Below are positions 8,846 through 19,076 of a DNA stretch of 64,000 nucleotides, piece after piece. A program made the position numbers and the translations under genes. Numbering within the stretch: the first letter of the stretch is position 1; each line of letters begins with the position of its first letter. The notes under the pieces are model-generated. The model searched no databases. It saw only the letters and a list, made by a program, of their open reading frames with translations, and was not told the DNA's origin. The stretch is from Gammaproteobacteria bacterium (GTDB taxonomy: Bacteria; Pseudomonadota; Gammaproteobacteria; UBA5861): the NCBI GenBank assembly GCA_022360445.1, contig JAKSCV010000055.1, positions 1 through 64,000 on the forward strand, in the 5' to 3' direction.

Positions 8846-11800
8846 CTTTGGCGAGGTCCCGAATTTTTTTCTCGATCCGCTTATGGGAAACCTTGATGGT
8901 TGTGCCAATGGACTGAGCAAAAACAGAAATGCGCAGCTCTTCGATCATCCAGTGCAGCTCTTGTGCCCCGTCCGGTGGGTTTTCTTTGGCCAGCAGCTGT
9001 TTACAGGTATCCCACAGGGGCAAAAGCTCGGCACGCCTCTGGCGGTCCCGGTCCGGCGCTTTGTCGAGGGCACCCAAACGCATATCAATGGCTTTTAAAT
9101 ATAACGGTATGCGGGAATACCAGTTGGCCGGTGTTTTGGTGGCCACATTTGGGTAAATAAGGTGATTGATTTGATCTTTAATATCAGAAACGGCTTCTAT
9201 CCAGGATAAAGGCAAGTTGCCGGAGATACGTTGGGACAGCGTGCGGTGAGTTTCCAGGATCGCGTCTGTCGTGTCGCAGAGGTGGTTAACTGTGAGAGTT
9301 AACGCAGGCAACTGGGCTTGTACGATACCATAGAAACTTTCACGTGTTCTCGGTGTGTCGAACGGATCAATAAACGTTTGATCGATCGCTGCGTTGATCA
9401 AGTCGTCACGGAGTATGTCTGTACCGCCAAATGGCGCGAAACGAAGACCCATACGATCCATGCCCGGCATATTCCGGCGCAGATATTTAATTTCTTTTTG
9501 GCAGGTTTTCTTGATCAGTTCCCGAAGACCAATGTGCATTGCTTGATGGGCATTGGATTCTGTCGCAAAAACACGCAGTGCGATATGCCCTTTTTCTGCA
9601 TTCAGCGCGGGGTAACCTTGCATTTTGACACCTGCGTTTTCCAATTCGACCACAACGGGCAGGTCACCAAAATTCCAGTCCGTGATGTTTTCCTGCTCAA
9701 GCGCATTGGCCGGTGTGGCTGATAAGTGGGTCTCAACCTGATCAAGATATCGATCCTTAAGCGTTTTCAGATCACGCCCTGTGGCAAGCGTATGACCTTG
9801 GGCATCCGTGAGTCGAAAGCGCATTTTTAAGTGAGGCGGCAAGGCTTGGGGGTTCCATTCAGAAAGAGAGACAGAAACGCCAGCGATACGTTGCAGTACT
9901 TCGCTCAGTTGGCTTAAAAAGTGAGTGTCGGCAGTCTCCAATTGTTGAAGACACGTGCGTACGACATCAGGAACCGGTACGAAATGTCGGCGCAGAGACT
10001 TGGGCAGTGCTTTAATGAGTGCAGTGATTTTTTCTTCTAACAGGCCGGGCACCAACCACTCACACTGGTGCTCTGAAACCCGATTGAGCAAGGTGATCGG
10101 AACAGTGAGTGTGACGCCATCCTCATTTGCGCCGGGTTTAAAGCAGTAACTGAGTGGGAGTGTGATTGATGCAAACTCCATCTCATCCGGGTAGGCGTCT
10201 TTATTAACCTCATCCGCCTCGCGGAGCATTAAGGTATCTTGTGTAAAAAAAAGCCCTCTGGAGTGCTTGGCTTCAAACGTTTGACACCACTGTTCAAACG
10301 TGGGACCGGTATAAATACCGGCGGGAATCCGCTCGTTGTAAAAGTGAAAAAGATCTTCTGGTTCAACCAGAATGTCGCGCCGCCGTGACTTTTCCTCCAG
10401 CTTGAAGACTTCATCCACCTGCTTTTGGTTATGGTGATAAAAAGCGGCCTTAGTCTCATAGTGGCCTTCGACCAGCGCTTGACGGATAAAAATTTCCCGC
10501 GCCTCAGCGGGGTTAATTGGGCCGTAATTGACGCGCTTCTTTGGGTTGATAATCAATCCGTAGAGCGATGACTTTTCGTAAGCACCGACCTGAGCGCGCT
10601 TTTTTTGCCATTGTGGCGAGAAATAACTGCGGGTCAGCAAGTGACCGGCCAGCTTTTCTACCCATTCGGGCTGAATTTTGGCGATTTGGTGCGCGTAGAG
10701 CCGGGTGGTTTCGATCACTTCTCCGGCAACAAACCATTTAGGCGCCATTTTAAATAAGCCAGAGCCCGGAAAGATATGCAGCTTCCGGTTGCGTGTACCT
10801 AAGTACTCGTGTGCTTGATTTTTAACGGCAACGTTGCTCAATAAACCTGCCAGCAACGCTCGGTGGATATTGTCCGGTGCTGCCGATTTTTCATTGAGCC
10901 GGTATCCCAATGTTTTGAGCTGCGAGAGTAACTGCTGGCGCACATCACTCCATTCTCTCAGGCGCAAATGCGATAAAAAGCGTTCACGGCACATTTTGCG
11001 TAACTGGTTTTTGGACAGACGTTTCGATTGGACGGTATAAAATGCCCAGAGGTTGATGTAACTGATGAAATCGGATTGTTCGTGCTGAAATTCGCGATGT
11101 CGTTCGTCTGCAGCTTGGCGGAACTCGATTGGCCTCTCTCGCGGGTCTTGGACAGAAAGTCCACTGACAATTGTCAAAACATCATCCAGGCAACCTTCCC
11201 GGTCAGCCTCAATCAACATGCGGGCAAACCGGGGGTCGATGGGGAGTTTGGCCATCAGCCGCCCGGTTTTGCTCAAAGTGCGCTGCTCATTGACAGCGTT
11301 CAATTCGTGCAAAAGCCGATACCCGTCGGTAATGAGCCGTGGGTCAGGGGTTTCTACAAAAGGAAAGTCTTCAATATGACCGATACGCATGGCTTCCATT
11401 TGCAGAATGACGGAAGCAAGGTTGGTACGCAGGATCTCGGGCTCAGTAAATTTTGCTTGCGCCAGGTGGTCGTCTTCTGCGTAGAGACGAATGCAAATGC
11501 CAGGTGCTTCCCGTCCACAACGCCCTGCTCGCTGGTTTGCGGAAGCCTGGGATATACGTTCAACAGGCAGTCGTTGCACTTTGCTACGCAAGCTGTAACG
11601 GGAAATGCGGGCTAAGCCGCTATCGACCACGTAGCGAATGCCAGGAACGGTCAGCGAGGTTTCTGCCACATTCGTGGCCAGGACGATTCGCCGTTGGGTC
11701 TGGGGGGTGAAAATGCGTTGTTGTTCGGCATGAGAAAGGCGGGCAAACAGGGGCAACAGCAACGTGCCCCGCAAACGCGGTGAGTGTGTGATTTGTTTTC

Positions 11801-12725
11801 TCAGCGCATCGGCTGTTTCGTGAATCTGTCGCTCACCCGGCAAAAAAACCAGAATATCTCCTGGCCCTTCAGCAGCCAGGTCTTCACAGGCTTCAACGAT
11901 CGCGCTTTGCAGATCGTTTTCTGTGTCGCTCTCTGGGCTTTCGGAGGGCGGACGGTAATGCATCGTAACAGGATAGCTGCGCCCTTCTGCCCGAATAATG
12001 GGAGCATTGTCAAAGTGGCGGGAGAAGCGTTCCGGATCAATGGTGGCGGAGGTGATGATGAGCTTGAGATCGGGACGTTTGGGCAGCAATTGTTTAAGAT
12101 AGCCTAACAGAAAGTCGATATTCAAGCTGCGCTCATGGGCCTCGTCAATAATGAGTGTGTCATATTGATTCAAGTAAGGGTCGGATTGTATTTCTGCCAA
12201 CAGGATGCCATCTGTCATCAGCTTGATGTAGGTTTGAGGGCTGAGTTTGTCAGAAAACCGGACTTTGTAGCCAACACTGTTGCCTAAATCGTCGTTGAGT
12301 TCACTGGCAATTCGGCTGGCGACGGAGCGTGCTGCAATCCGACGAGGCTGGGTGTGGCCGATCATGCCGTGAGTGCCCCGCTCCAATTCCAGGCACATTT
12401 TGGGTAGTTGAGTTGTTTTGCCGGAGCCTGTTTCTCCGCAGATGATGGTGACAGGATGCTTGTCTATTGCGGCAAGGATGTTGGCACGGGCCTCGACAAC
12501 AGGGAGGGTGTCTGGGTAGTCCGGTTTGGGCAAGTGCGCACGTCGGAAGGCGACTTTTTCTCGCGACTGTTCAATATCAGTCAACAGGCTCTGGTGTGCC
12601 TTTTCGATGGTGGCTGCTGTCTGTTGTCGCCGCTTGAGCTTCCGTAGTCGATTCCGGAGTTTGTGCTGGTCAACTATGAGACACTGGCTGATAGATTGAT
12701 GATGATGTTTTACATCCAGATGCAT
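8835..12725 (-). CDS. hrpA: ATP-dependent RNA helicase HrpA
   Basis: A 1296-residue DEAH-box helicase, matching the about 1300 residues usual for HrpA. Walker A GETGSGKTT is at about 97-105, DEAH at 194-197, then SATID and the helicase motif VI region (QRAGRCGREAPG). These are followed by the HA2/OB region and the long C-terminal domain specific to HrpA. The N-terminus is Lys/Arg/His-rich. E. coli HrpA acts in mRNA processing and in rescuing collided ribosomes. The gene stands alone, tail to tail with the GST gene. Confidence 0.97.
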   Translation of the reverse strand: MHLDVKHHHQSISQCLIVDQHKLRNRLRKLKRRQQTAATIEKAHQSLLTDIEQSREKVAFRRAHLPKPDYPDTLPVVEARANILAAIDKHPVTIICGETGSGKTTQLPKMCLELERGTHGMIGHTQPRRIAARSVASRIASELNDDLGNSVGYKVRFSDKLSPQTYIKLMTDGILLAEIQSDPYLNQYDTLIIDEAHERSLNIDFLLGYLKQLLPKRPDLKLIITSATIDPERFSRHFDNAPIIRAEGRSYPVTMHYRPPSESPESDTENDLQSAIVEACEDLAAEGPGDILVFLPGERQIHETADALRKQITHSPRLRGTLLLPLFARLSHAEQQRIFTPQTQRRIVLATNVAETSLTVPGIRYVVDSGLARISRYSLRSKVQRLPVERISQASANQRAGRCGREAPGICIRLYAEDDHLAQAKFTEPEILRTNLASVILQMEAMRIGHIEDFPFVETPDPRLITDGYRLLHELNAVNEQRTLSKTGRLMAKLPIDPRFARMLIEADREGCLDDVLTIVSGLSVQDPRERPIEFRQAADERHREFQHEQSDFISYINLWAFYTVQSKRLSKNQLRKMCRERFLSHLRLREWSDVRQQLLSQLKTLGYRLNEKSAAPDNIHRALLAGLLSNVAVKNQAHEYLGTRNRKLHIFPGSGLFKMAPKWFVAGEVIETTRLYAHQIAKIQPEWVEKLAGHLLTRSYFSPQWQKKRAQVGAYEKSSLYGLIINPKKRVNYGPINPAEAREIFIRQALVEGHYETKAAFYHHNQKQVDEVFKLEEKSRRRDILVEPEDLFHFYNERIPAGIYTGPTFEQWCQTFEAKHSRGLFFTQDTLMLREADEVNKDAYPDEMEFASITLPLSYCFKPGANEDGVTLTVPITLLNRVSEHQCEWLVPGLLEEKITALIKALPKSLRRHFVPVPDVVRTCLQQLETADTHFLSQLSEVLQRIAGVSVSLSEWNPQALPPHLKMRFRLTDAQGHTLATGRDLKTLKDRYLDQVETHLSATPANALEQENITDWNFGDLPVVVELENAGVKMQGYPALNAEKGHIALRVFATESNAHQAMHIGLRELIKKTCQKEIKYLRRNMPGMDRMGLRFAPFGGTDILRDDLINAAIDQTFIDPFDTPRTRESFYGIVQAQLPALTLTVNHLCDTTDAILETHRTLSQRISGNLPLSWIEAVSDIKDQINHLIYPNVATKTPANWYSRIPLYLKAIDMRLGALDKAPDRDRQRRAELLPLWDTCKQLLAKENPPDGAQELHWMIEELRISVFAQSIGTTIKVSHKRIEKKIRDLAKAKG

Positions 12726-12747
12726 GGGTCACCGGGTGGAATCGCTT

Positions 12748-13674
12748 TCAAGTTTGGACATTGGTTTTTGTAGGTGTCGCTCGCATTGTCACGAGAATAC
12801 CGCTGCCAATGGCAATAATGCCAAGCGCGTGATAGGTATGAAAGTGTTCGTCTAGAAAAAGAACGGCCAAAATACTCGCAAAGACAGGAATAAGATGCAC
12901 ATAGACCGCACTTTTAGCCGGGCCCAGTATGGCAACACCCGTATTGAAACAAATGAACCCGGCCAATGATGCAAAAACAGCTGTGTAAGCAATACTGAGC
13001 ACCGTGGTCGTGTTGAGATCAATGGTTCGGCCGCCAACGGAGCTTTCCCACAGGTATAGAGGGAGCAGGCACAGTGCGGTTAAGGCGGAAGCCCAGGTCA
13101 GTAAAGTCAGCGATGACAGGGAGTCAGGTTTGCGTTTAAGTACAACGGTGTAGACGGTCCAGGAGCAAGCGCCCACCAGCATGAGCAGATCACCGGATCG
13201 AAAATCCAACGCGACCAGGGTACCGGGTTGACCGCGTGTAACGAGAAAAACAAGCCCGAGAAATGACAGGAAAATACCCAACATCTCGTACGAAGAAATA
13301 GGTGTTTTCAATAACAACCGTGCCAGCAAGGGCACCAGTAAAGGCGAGACAGCCACAATGAGCGCGACATTGATCGCTGTTGTTGAATTAAGTGCTGAAT
13401 ACTGAAGGCTATGAAAGATGGCCATTCCAGTTAAAGAAAGTGTTGCAACCAGGCGCCATTCTTGACACACAATAAGAAATTGGGCCGATAACCTTTTGTG
13501 ATTGTAAAGCATGAGTATGCAGGCCACGGTTGTCCAGCGCCAGAAGCTGAGCCCGATTGGGGGCACATCGACAGCCACAGCCCGTCCAAGCACAATGTTC
13601 CCGCCCCAGCATAGGGAGGCCAATACAAGTAGCCCACTGGCATGAGCTGGAAAAGATATGTTCATAGTGTTCAT
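12748..13674 (-). CDS. EamA/DMT-superfamily transporter
   Basis: A 308-residue inner-membrane protein with ten predicted hydrophobic segments arranged as two EamA repeats. The first begins ASGLLVLASLCWGGNIVLG and the second ASALTALCLLP...; the Gly/Trp-rich SLCWGGN motif is typical. Family members export amino acids or other small metabolites; the substrate is unknown. It is 22 bp upstream of hrpA on the same strand in the other order of transcription (DMT then hrpA), so they may be cotranscribed. An internal ATG at 13665 is an alternative start. Confidence 0.88.
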   Translation of the reverse strand: MNTMNISFPAHASGLLVLASLCWGGNIVLGRAVAVDVPPIGLSFWRWTTVACILMLYNHKRLSAQFLIVCQEWRLVATLSLTGMAIFHSLQYSALNSTTAINVALIVAVSPLLVPLLARLLLKTPISSYEMLGIFLSFLGLVFLVTRGQPGTLVALDFRSGDLLMLVGACSWTVYTVVLKRKPDSLSSLTLLTWASALTALCLLPLYLWESSVGGRTIDLNTTTVLSIAYTAVFASLAGFICFNTGVAILGPAKSAVYVHLIPVFASILAVLFLDEHFHTYHALGIIAIGSGILVTMRATPTKTNVQT

Positions 13675-13735
13675 TCTGAGATAACCTTAAAAAGTATCGC
13701 ACAGCCCACTGTATTTTCGAAGGGAGAGGACGGCT

Positions 13736-14833
13736 ATGAGACATTGCTTGCTATGTGTATGTGCGGCATTCACCTTTTTTGGGATATTTTCTTCGTGTAC
13801 GGCGAAGACAAAGTCAATTGAGCTGCCCCCGGGTTTTCACCTCAGTGTTTTTACTGATGAGGTTGAGGGTGCCAGGCAAATGGCACTGGGTGACCAAGGC
13901 ACCGTGTTTGTTGGTACACGAAGTCGAGACGTTGTCTATGCGGTGCGTGAAGGTCCATCAAACTCAGCTCCCCAGGTGTCGGTTATTGCTCGTGGGCTGA
14001 ATATGCCCAGTGGTGTGGCCTATAAAGACGGTGCCTTGTATGTTGCCGCCGTCAACCAGATTCTACGCTACGATGACATTGAGGCGCACTTGGACAGCCC
14101 ACCCAAGCCCGTTGTGATTACCGACCAATTGCCAAAGGATACCCACCATGGCTGGAAGTATATCCGTTTCGGTCCTGACGGTTTTCTTTATGTGCCCGTC
14201 GGGATGCCTTGTAATATTTGCCGACCCGAAGACCCACGGTATGGCAGCATTTTAAAAATGGATGTGAAGACCGGTGAGACAGAGATATTTGCCCACGGTG
14301 TGAGAAACAGCGTGGGATTCGATTGGCACCCGCGCACAAAAACACTTTGGTTTACGGATAACGGTCAGGACTGGCTGGGAGATGATTTGCCACCGGAAGA
14401 GCTCAATCACGCGCCTGAATCCGGACTGCATTTTGGTTTTCCCTTTGTTTATGGTCAAAACATCCCAAACTCGGAATATGCAAAGTCAGATATAAAAGAA
14501 GGGTTCATTCCCCCCGCTTTTCAAATGCAGGCGCATACCGCACCTTTAGGGCTGTTTTTTTACACGGGAGCTCAGTTTCCAGAGAAATATCAGCAGGCAC
14601 TTTTTATCGCGCAGCATGGCTCGTGGAACCGTTCCAGCAAAGTAGGGTATCAAATCAGGGTGGTGTGGCCAGAGAATGCGTTAAACATCCAAAGTGAGGT
14701 GTTTGCCAAGGGCTGGCTGGTGGATCAGCGAGCAACAGGTCGCCCAGTGGCTTTCCTGCAAATGGGGGATGGGTCTTTACTGTTATCTGACGATCACGCC
14801 GGGACGATTTACCGCATTAGTTATTCAAAATAA
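13736..14833 (+). CDS. PQQ-dependent sugar dehydrogenase-like protein (sorbosone dehydrogenase family), exported
   Basis: A 365-residue six-bladed beta-propeller of the GSDH/L-sorbosone dehydrogenase family. It has an N-terminal hydrophobic signal segment ending near FSSC, a weak candidate lipobox. Characteristic stretches are DTHHGWKYIRFGPDGFLYVPVG, FAHGVRNSVGFDWHP, LWFTDNGQDWLGDD and AQHGSWNRS. SD-like GGGAGAGGA lies just before ATG 13736. Family members use PQQ to oxidise sugar aldehydes in the periplasm, but many homologues have no tested substrate. No PQQ biosynthesis genes are in the window. Confidence 0.88.
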   Translation: MRHCLLCVCAAFTFFGIFSSCTAKTKSIELPPGFHLSVFTDEVEGARQMALGDQGTVFVGTRSRDVVYAVREGPSNSAPQVSVIARGLNMPSGVAYKDGALYVAAVNQILRYDDIEAHLDSPPKPVVITDQLPKDTHHGWKYIRFGPDGFLYVPVGMPCNICRPEDPRYGSILKMDVKTGETEIFAHGVRNSVGFDWHPRTKTLWFTDNGQDWLGDDLPPEELNHAPESGLHFGFPFVYGQNIPNSEYAKSDIKEGFIPPAFQMQAHTAPLGLFFYTGAQFPEKYQQALFIAQHGSWNRSSKVGYQIRVVWPENALNIQSEVFAKGWLVDQRATGRPVAFLQMGDGSLLLSDDHAGTIYRISYSK

Positions 14834-15406
14834 TCGCGAGACTCGCTGGCGGAGTTCAGGAATGACCTCCTGCTCAAACCACGGGTTCTTTTTTAACCAT
14901 AGCCGGTTACGCGGTGATGGGTGTGGGAGTGGGAAAAACCCGGCTCGGCAACTGGCCCAGTGGCGTACGCGTTCCGTGAGTGTCTTATAGTGGTCATCCA
15001 GGTAATATCGCTGAGCATATTGCCCGATCAGCAGAGTCAACTGAATATTTGGCATCGCATTCAACAGTGGGGCATGCCACTGTTGGGCGCATTCTTTGCG
15101 GGGTGGCAAGTCACCAGATTTGCCTTTTCCGGGATAACAAAAACCCATCGGAACGATTGCAATTTGATTTGTGTCATAAAAAATATCAGGGCTAATTTTT
15201 AGCCATGTCCGAAGCTGGTTACCGCTAGGGTCGTTCCAGGGGATACCGGTTTGATGCACCTTGGTGCCAGGTGCTTGACCGATAATCAGTAGTTTTGCGG
15301 TTGGTGATGCGCGAAGTACAGGGCGGGGGCCAAGCGGCAAGGTGGCCACACAGGTTTGGCAGGTTCTGATTTCAGTCAGTAGATTTTGAAGGTGTTCCGA
15401 TGACAT
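14825..15406 (-). CDS. Uracil-DNA glycosylase superfamily protein
   Basis: A 193-residue protein with the UDG-superfamily pattern: LLIIGQAPGTKVHQTGIPWNDPSG near residue 40 (motif 1 with the flexible loop) and FFPLPHPSPRN near residue 157 (motif 2, HPSPRN). Two N-terminal cysteines (CQTCVA) are present, but not the full four-Cys set of family 4 Fe-S enzymes. It probably removes a damaged or mis-incorporated base, or is a diverged member. It follows sucD on the same strand after a 48-bp gap that holds a hairpin. Confidence 0.82.
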   Translation of the reverse strand: MSSEHLQNLLTEIRTCQTCVATLPLGPRPVLRASPTAKLLIIGQAPGTKVHQTGIPWNDPSGNQLRTWLKISPDIFYDTNQIAIVPMGFCYPGKGKSGDLPPRKECAQQWHAPLLNAMPNIQLTLLIGQYAQRYYLDDHYKTLTERVRHWASCRAGFFPLPHPSPRNRLWLKKNPWFEQEVIPELRQRVSRLF

Positions 15407-15412
15407 GAGTAA

Positions 15413-15437
15413 GCCGCGGGCGAGTTCACTCCGCGGC
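15413..15437 (-). terminator. GC hairpin downstream of sucD
   Basis: GCCGCGG at 15413-15419 and CCGCGGC at 15431-15437 form a 7-bp all-GC stem with an 11-base loop, placed between the stop of sucD and the start of the uracil-DNA glycosylase gene. There is no clear T run after it, so it may act as a weak terminator or 3'-end stabiliser for the suc mRNA. Confidence 0.45.
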
Positions 15438-15454
15438 CTGTCCTTAAGGGTCGC

Positions 15455-16327
15455 TTACCAGCCGGTGATTTCACCTAAGCGTTTGCTTAAGTCGGCAGGT
15501 GAGTCAACAGTCGCAACGCCTGCAGCTTGCAGTGCGGCAAATTTTTCAGCGGCGGTTCCTTTGCCTCCGGAAATAATGGCACCCGCGTGGCCCATGCGCT
15601 TTCCTTTAGGTGCTGTGACACCTGCAATATAGGAAACGACCGGCTTGCTAACATTGTCTTTGATAAATTCTGCGGCTTCTTCTTCTGCGGTGCCGCCGAT
15701 TTCACCGACCATGATGATCGCTTCAGTCTGCGGGTCTTTTTCGAACAAAGCTAAAGCATCGATAAAATTGGTTCCTGGAATAGGGTCTCCACCAATACCA
15801 ATACAGGTGCTTTGTCCGTAACCGGCATCTGTCGTTTGCTTAACGGCTTCATAAGTCAAAGTACCTGAGCGGGAGACAATGCCGACTTTCCCCGGTTTGT
15901 GGATGTAGCCCGGCATAATGCCGATCTTGCATTCACCGGGTGTGATGATGCCAGGGCAGTTTGGACCAATTAAACGGGCACCACAATCGTCCACAATCAT
16001 TTTGGCTTCAAGCATGTCCAGTACAGGAATATGTTCGGTGATGCAGACAATAATTTTGATACCGGCATTTGCGGCCTCAATAATGGAATCTTTGCAGAAA
16101 GGTGCGGGGACATAAATCACGCTCGCATCAGCATCGGTTTCAGTAATAGCTTCTTTGACGGTATTGAAAACGGGGAGCCCTAAGTGCTTTTGACCACCTT
16201 TCCCTGGCGTAATGCCCCCCACCATTTTGGTGCCATATTCGATAGCCTGCTCTGAGTGGAATGTGCCCTGCTTTCCAGTGAAGCCCTGGCAAATGACTTT
16301 TGTTTCTTTGTTGATCAGTACACTCAT
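15455..16327 (-). CDS. sucD: Succinyl-CoA synthetase (ADP-forming) alpha subunit
   Basis: A 290-residue subunit with the CoA-binding Rossmann domain ([22 protein letters not shown]) and a ligase domain with the phospho-histidine region [16 protein letters not shown] (His near residue 247). With SucC it converts succinyl-CoA to succinate with formation of ATP in the TCA cycle. It is the last gene of the sucA-sucB-lpd-sucC-sucD operon and begins 1 bp after sucC ends. Confidence 0.98.
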   Translation of the reverse strand: MSVLINKETKVICQGFTGKQGTFHSEQAIEYGTKMVGGITPGKGGQKHLGLPVFNTVKEAITETDADASVIYVPAPFCKDSIIEAANAGIKIIVCITEHIPVLDMLEAKMIVDDCGARLIGPNCPGIITPGECKIGIMPGYIHKPGKVGIVSRSGTLTYEAVKQTTDAGYGQSTCIGIGGDPIPGTNFIDALALFEKDPQTEAIIMVGEIGGTAEEEAAEFIKDNVSKPVVSYIAGVTAPKGKRMGHAGAIISGGKGTAAEKFAALQAAGVATVDSPADLSKRLGEITGW

Positions 16328-16328
16328 T

Positions 16329-17492
16329 TTATTCTCCTACGGCCTCGACGATTTTTTTGGCTGCATCAGTCAGGCTACTGGGGGCGATGATGTTTAGGTC
16401 GCTCTCGTTTAAAATTTTCGAACCGAGATCCGCATTGTTACCTTCAAGCCGGACGACAATCGGTATTTCAATGCCAACCTCTTGTACAGCGGCGATGATG
16501 CCTTCCGCAATTAAGTCACACCGCACAATGCCACCGAAGATATTGACCAAGATGCCTTTGACCTTGTCATCGGACAGAATAATTTTCAGTGCTTCCGCAA
16601 CACGTTCTTTGGTTGTCCCCCCCCCGACATCGAGGAAGTTGGCCGGCTTGCCGCCATGCAGTTTGATTAAGTCCATGGTTGCCATTGCCAAGCCGGCACC
16701 GTTGACCATGCAGCCAATGTTGCCGTCCAGAGAGATGTAGTTGAGATCCCATTTAGAGGCTTCCAGCTCGCGTTCATCTTCCTGGGAGGTGTCGCGTAAC
16801 TCGAGCAGATCTGAGTGCCGATAAAGCGCATTGTCATCAATGTTGATTTTGCCGTCCAAACACATCAGGTCGCCCTTTTCTGTGATGATCAGGGGGTTGA
16901 TTTCAACCAGTGACAAATCCTTTTCCTGAACAAGCTTGCCCAAGCCTGTCAGCAGTTTTGTAAACTGCTTGACTTGGTCGGGGTTAAGGCCCAGGCCAAA
17001 CCCCAATTCACGGCATTGATAAGGCATCACTCCGACTAAGGGGTCAATACTGGCTTTCAGAATTTTTTCGGGCGTTTCTTCGGCAACCTTCTCAATTTCC
17101 ATGCCACCTTCTGTGGAGGCCATGATGACAACACGTTGCTGCAGTCTATCCAAAACGGCACCCAGATAGAGTTCGTTAGCGATCTGGGATGTTTCTTCAA
17201 CCAAAACCACATTAACGGGCTGGCCTGCTGCATCTGTTTGATAGGTTACAAGATTGGTTCCGAGGAGGCTCTCAGCAAAAGATTTTGCTTCACTTGAGGT
17301 ATCAACCAGTTTAACACCACCGGCCTTGCCGCGGCCCCCGGCATGCACTTGAGCTTTAACGACGGTTTTTGGGGTACTTAAACTTTCGGCAGCAGCTTTT
17401 GCTTCATCACCTGTCGCGGCTATTTTCCCATTGGGAACAGGGAGGCCATAGCTTCTGAATAAGTCTTTTGCTTGATATTCATGAAGATTCAT
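16329..17492 (-). CDS. sucC: Succinyl-CoA synthetase beta subunit
   Basis: A 387-residue ATP-grasp protein, the usual length. [20 protein letters not shown] opens it, [17 protein letters not shown] is the nucleotide-binding Gly loop, and [16 protein letters not shown] lies in the C-terminal CoA-ligase domain. It is separated from lpd by a 123-bp gap containing a compact hairpin, so sucCD may be partly uncoupled from sucAB-lpd. Confidence 0.98.
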   Translation of the reverse strand: MNLHEYQAKDLFRSYGLPVPNGKIAATGDEAKAAAESLSTPKTVVKAQVHAGGRGKAGGVKLVDTSSEAKSFAESLLGTNLVTYQTDAAGQPVNVVLVEETSQIANELYLGAVLDRLQQRVVIMASTEGGMEIEKVAEETPEKILKASIDPLVGVMPYQCRELGFGLGLNPDQVKQFTKLLTGLGKLVQEKDLSLVEINPLIITEKGDLMCLDGKINIDDNALYRHSDLLELRDTSQEDERELEASKWDLNYISLDGNIGCMVNGAGLAMATMDLIKLHGGKPANFLDVGGGTTKERVAEALKIILSDDKVKGILVNIFGGIVRCDLIAEGIIAAVQEVGIEIPIVVRLEGNNADLGSKILNESDLNIIAPSSLTDAAKKIVEAVGE

Positions 17493-17522
17493 AATGAGTG
17501 CTCTCTTCTTTTGTTAATTTAA

Positions 17523-17539
17523 GCGCCAGCCTCTGGCGC
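17523..17539 (-). promoter_or_regulatory. Compact hairpin in the lpd-sucC intergenic region
   Basis: GCGCCAG at 17523-17529 and CTGGCGC at 17533-17539 form a perfect 7-bp stem with a 3-base loop in the leader of sucC. The run on the minus strand after it is AT-rich but is not a clean T tract. It may be a processing site, attenuator or partial terminator between lpd and sucC. Confidence 0.45.
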
Positions 17540-17615
17540 GTGGGGGTCCTTAAATGACAGGGGCATTATATAAGAGGGCCTGTCAATAAAAATATAAAAA
17601 CATAGGTTTTCTCAA

Positions 17616-19052
17616 TTACTTTCGTTTTTTGTTAACAATATGGATGGCCCGGCCATCAGCCCCAAGTGCGGCTTCATGAAAGGCTTCAGACAGTGTTGGG
17701 TGTGCAAAAACAGTGCTGGCGATGTCTTCGCTGGTACCTTCAAATTCAAGTGCCATAACGGCCTGGCCTATGATCTCCGAGCTTTGCGGACCAATAATAT
17801 GCACACCGAGGATGCGGTCTGTCTGTTTGTTAATCAGTACTTTAACCATGCCGTTTGCATCGTTCATGGCCCGCGCACGGCCACTGGCGGCAAAGGGGAA
17901 AACCCCCGCATTGTAATCTTCGCCGGAGGCTTTCAACTCTTCTTCGGTTTTTCCTACCCAGGAAATTTCGGGGTGTGTGTAGATAACAGAAGGGATTGCA
18001 TCGTAGTTCACGTGTGCGTGATTACCGGCAATGCGCTCGGCCACCACGATGCCTTCTTCTGAGCCTTTATGAGCCAACATGGGGCCGCGTACAACATCAC
18101 CAATGGCATAAACCCCTGGAAGGTTGGTTTCGCAGTTGTCATCGACATGGATAAAGCCCCCTTCATCGATTAATAAATCGGTCTCAGGTGCCGCAATGTT
18201 TTCTGAGCAAGGTCGGCGCCCAACACAAACAATCAGACGATCAACGGATAAGGTGTGTTCGCCTTCTGGGTCTGAATAGGTGAGGTTGACCACACCTTTT
18301 TCGACGATTGATGAGGTAACGCGCGCACTTAAACGGATGTCCAGCCCTTGGCTGGAAAATTGTCTGAGGGCTTCTTTGCCAATTTCCTGGTCTACCATCG
18401 GCAGAAAAATATCCTGCGCTTCCAACAGTGTCACTTCTGAGCCTAAGCGGCGCCATACTGTGCCGAGTTCCAAGCCAATCACACCAGCGCCAATAATGCC
18501 CAGCCGTTTGGGTGCGCTATCCCAGTCCAGCGCTCCGCTGGAGTTTACAATGACGTCATCGGTCAGTGGTGCAGAAGGTATTTCCACGGGAGAGGACCCG
18601 GTCGCGAAAATGATATTTTCACTCTGGTAGGTTTTGGTTTTTCCTTTATGATCAGTGACTTCAACCTGTTTTTCCGGCAGCAGGCGACCGCGACCTTTCA
18701 GCCAAGTGACTTTATTGGCTTTTAACAGCTGTTCAACACCCGAACTCATAGAAGCCACAATTTTGTCTTTGCGAGTAACCATGGCAGCCACATCAACGGT
18801 TACTTCATTAACCGAGATGCCGTGGACTTTGCTGCTTTTTACAATATTTTCATAAGCCTCTGTGCTTTCCAGTAACGCTTTTGAAGGGATGCAACCCACA
18901 TTTGCGCAAGTGCCACCTAGTACCGGTTTACCTTGTTTACCGATAAAGTCGTCAACCAGGGCGGTATTCATGCCGAGCTGTGCACAGCGGATGGCCGCAA
19001 CGTAGCCTGCTGGGCCACCACCAATCACTATCACGTTGTATTCATTTGCCAT
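17616..19052 (-). CDS. lpdA: Dihydrolipoyl dehydrogenase (E3)
   Basis: A 478-residue FAD disulfide reductase. The FAD motif is VIGGGPAGYVAAI, the redox-active cysteines are C49 and C54 in GGTCANVGCIPSK, the NAD fold is IGAGVIGLELG, and the C-terminal dimer interface holds HAHPTLSEAFHEA with the catalytic His-Glu pair. It reoxidises the lipoamide of E2. Its place between sucB and sucC, as in Pseudomonas (lpdG), points to service of the 2-oxoglutarate dehydrogenase complex. Confidence 0.98.
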   Translation of the reverse strand: MANEYNVIVIGGGPAGYVAAIRCAQLGMNTALVDDFIGKQGKPVLGGTCANVGCIPSKALLESTEAYENIVKSSKVHGISVNEVTVDVAAMVTRKDKIVASMSSGVEQLLKANKVTWLKGRGRLLPEKQVEVTDHKGKTKTYQSENIIFATGSSPVEIPSAPLTDDVIVNSSGALDWDSAPKRLGIIGAGVIGLELGTVWRRLGSEVTLLEAQDIFLPMVDQEIGKEALRQFSSQGLDIRLSARVTSSIVEKGVVNLTYSDPEGEHTLSVDRLIVCVGRRPCSENIAAPETDLLIDEGGFIHVDDNCETNLPGVYAIGDVVRGPMLAHKGSEEGIVVAERIAGNHAHVNYDAIPSVIYTHPEISWVGKTEEELKASGEDYNAGVFPFAASGRARAMNDANGMVKVLINKQTDRILGVHIIGPQSSEIIGQAVMALEFEGTSEDIASTVFAHPTLSEAFHEAALGADGRAIHIVNKKRK

Positions 19053-19076
19053 GTTATTAATTCCTTTGGGGGGGCT

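Noticed and set aside
9334-9352. CACGTG-containing sequences (for example near 9342, 8735, 18010) as parS sites
   Set aside because: None matches TGTTTCACGTGAAACA beyond the core, all lie inside coding regions and far from parAB. By eye I found no parS in the window.
11028-11615. A 195-codon plus-strand open frame inside hrpA
   Set aside because: It lies wholly antisense to the conserved helicase domain of hrpA, has no ribosome site, and its protein has no recognisable pattern.
17565-17586. TTGACA and TATAAT on the minus strand upstream of sucC
   Set aside because: The two hexamers are only 10 bp apart, too close for a sigma-70 promoter, and no better partner is found for the TATAAT.
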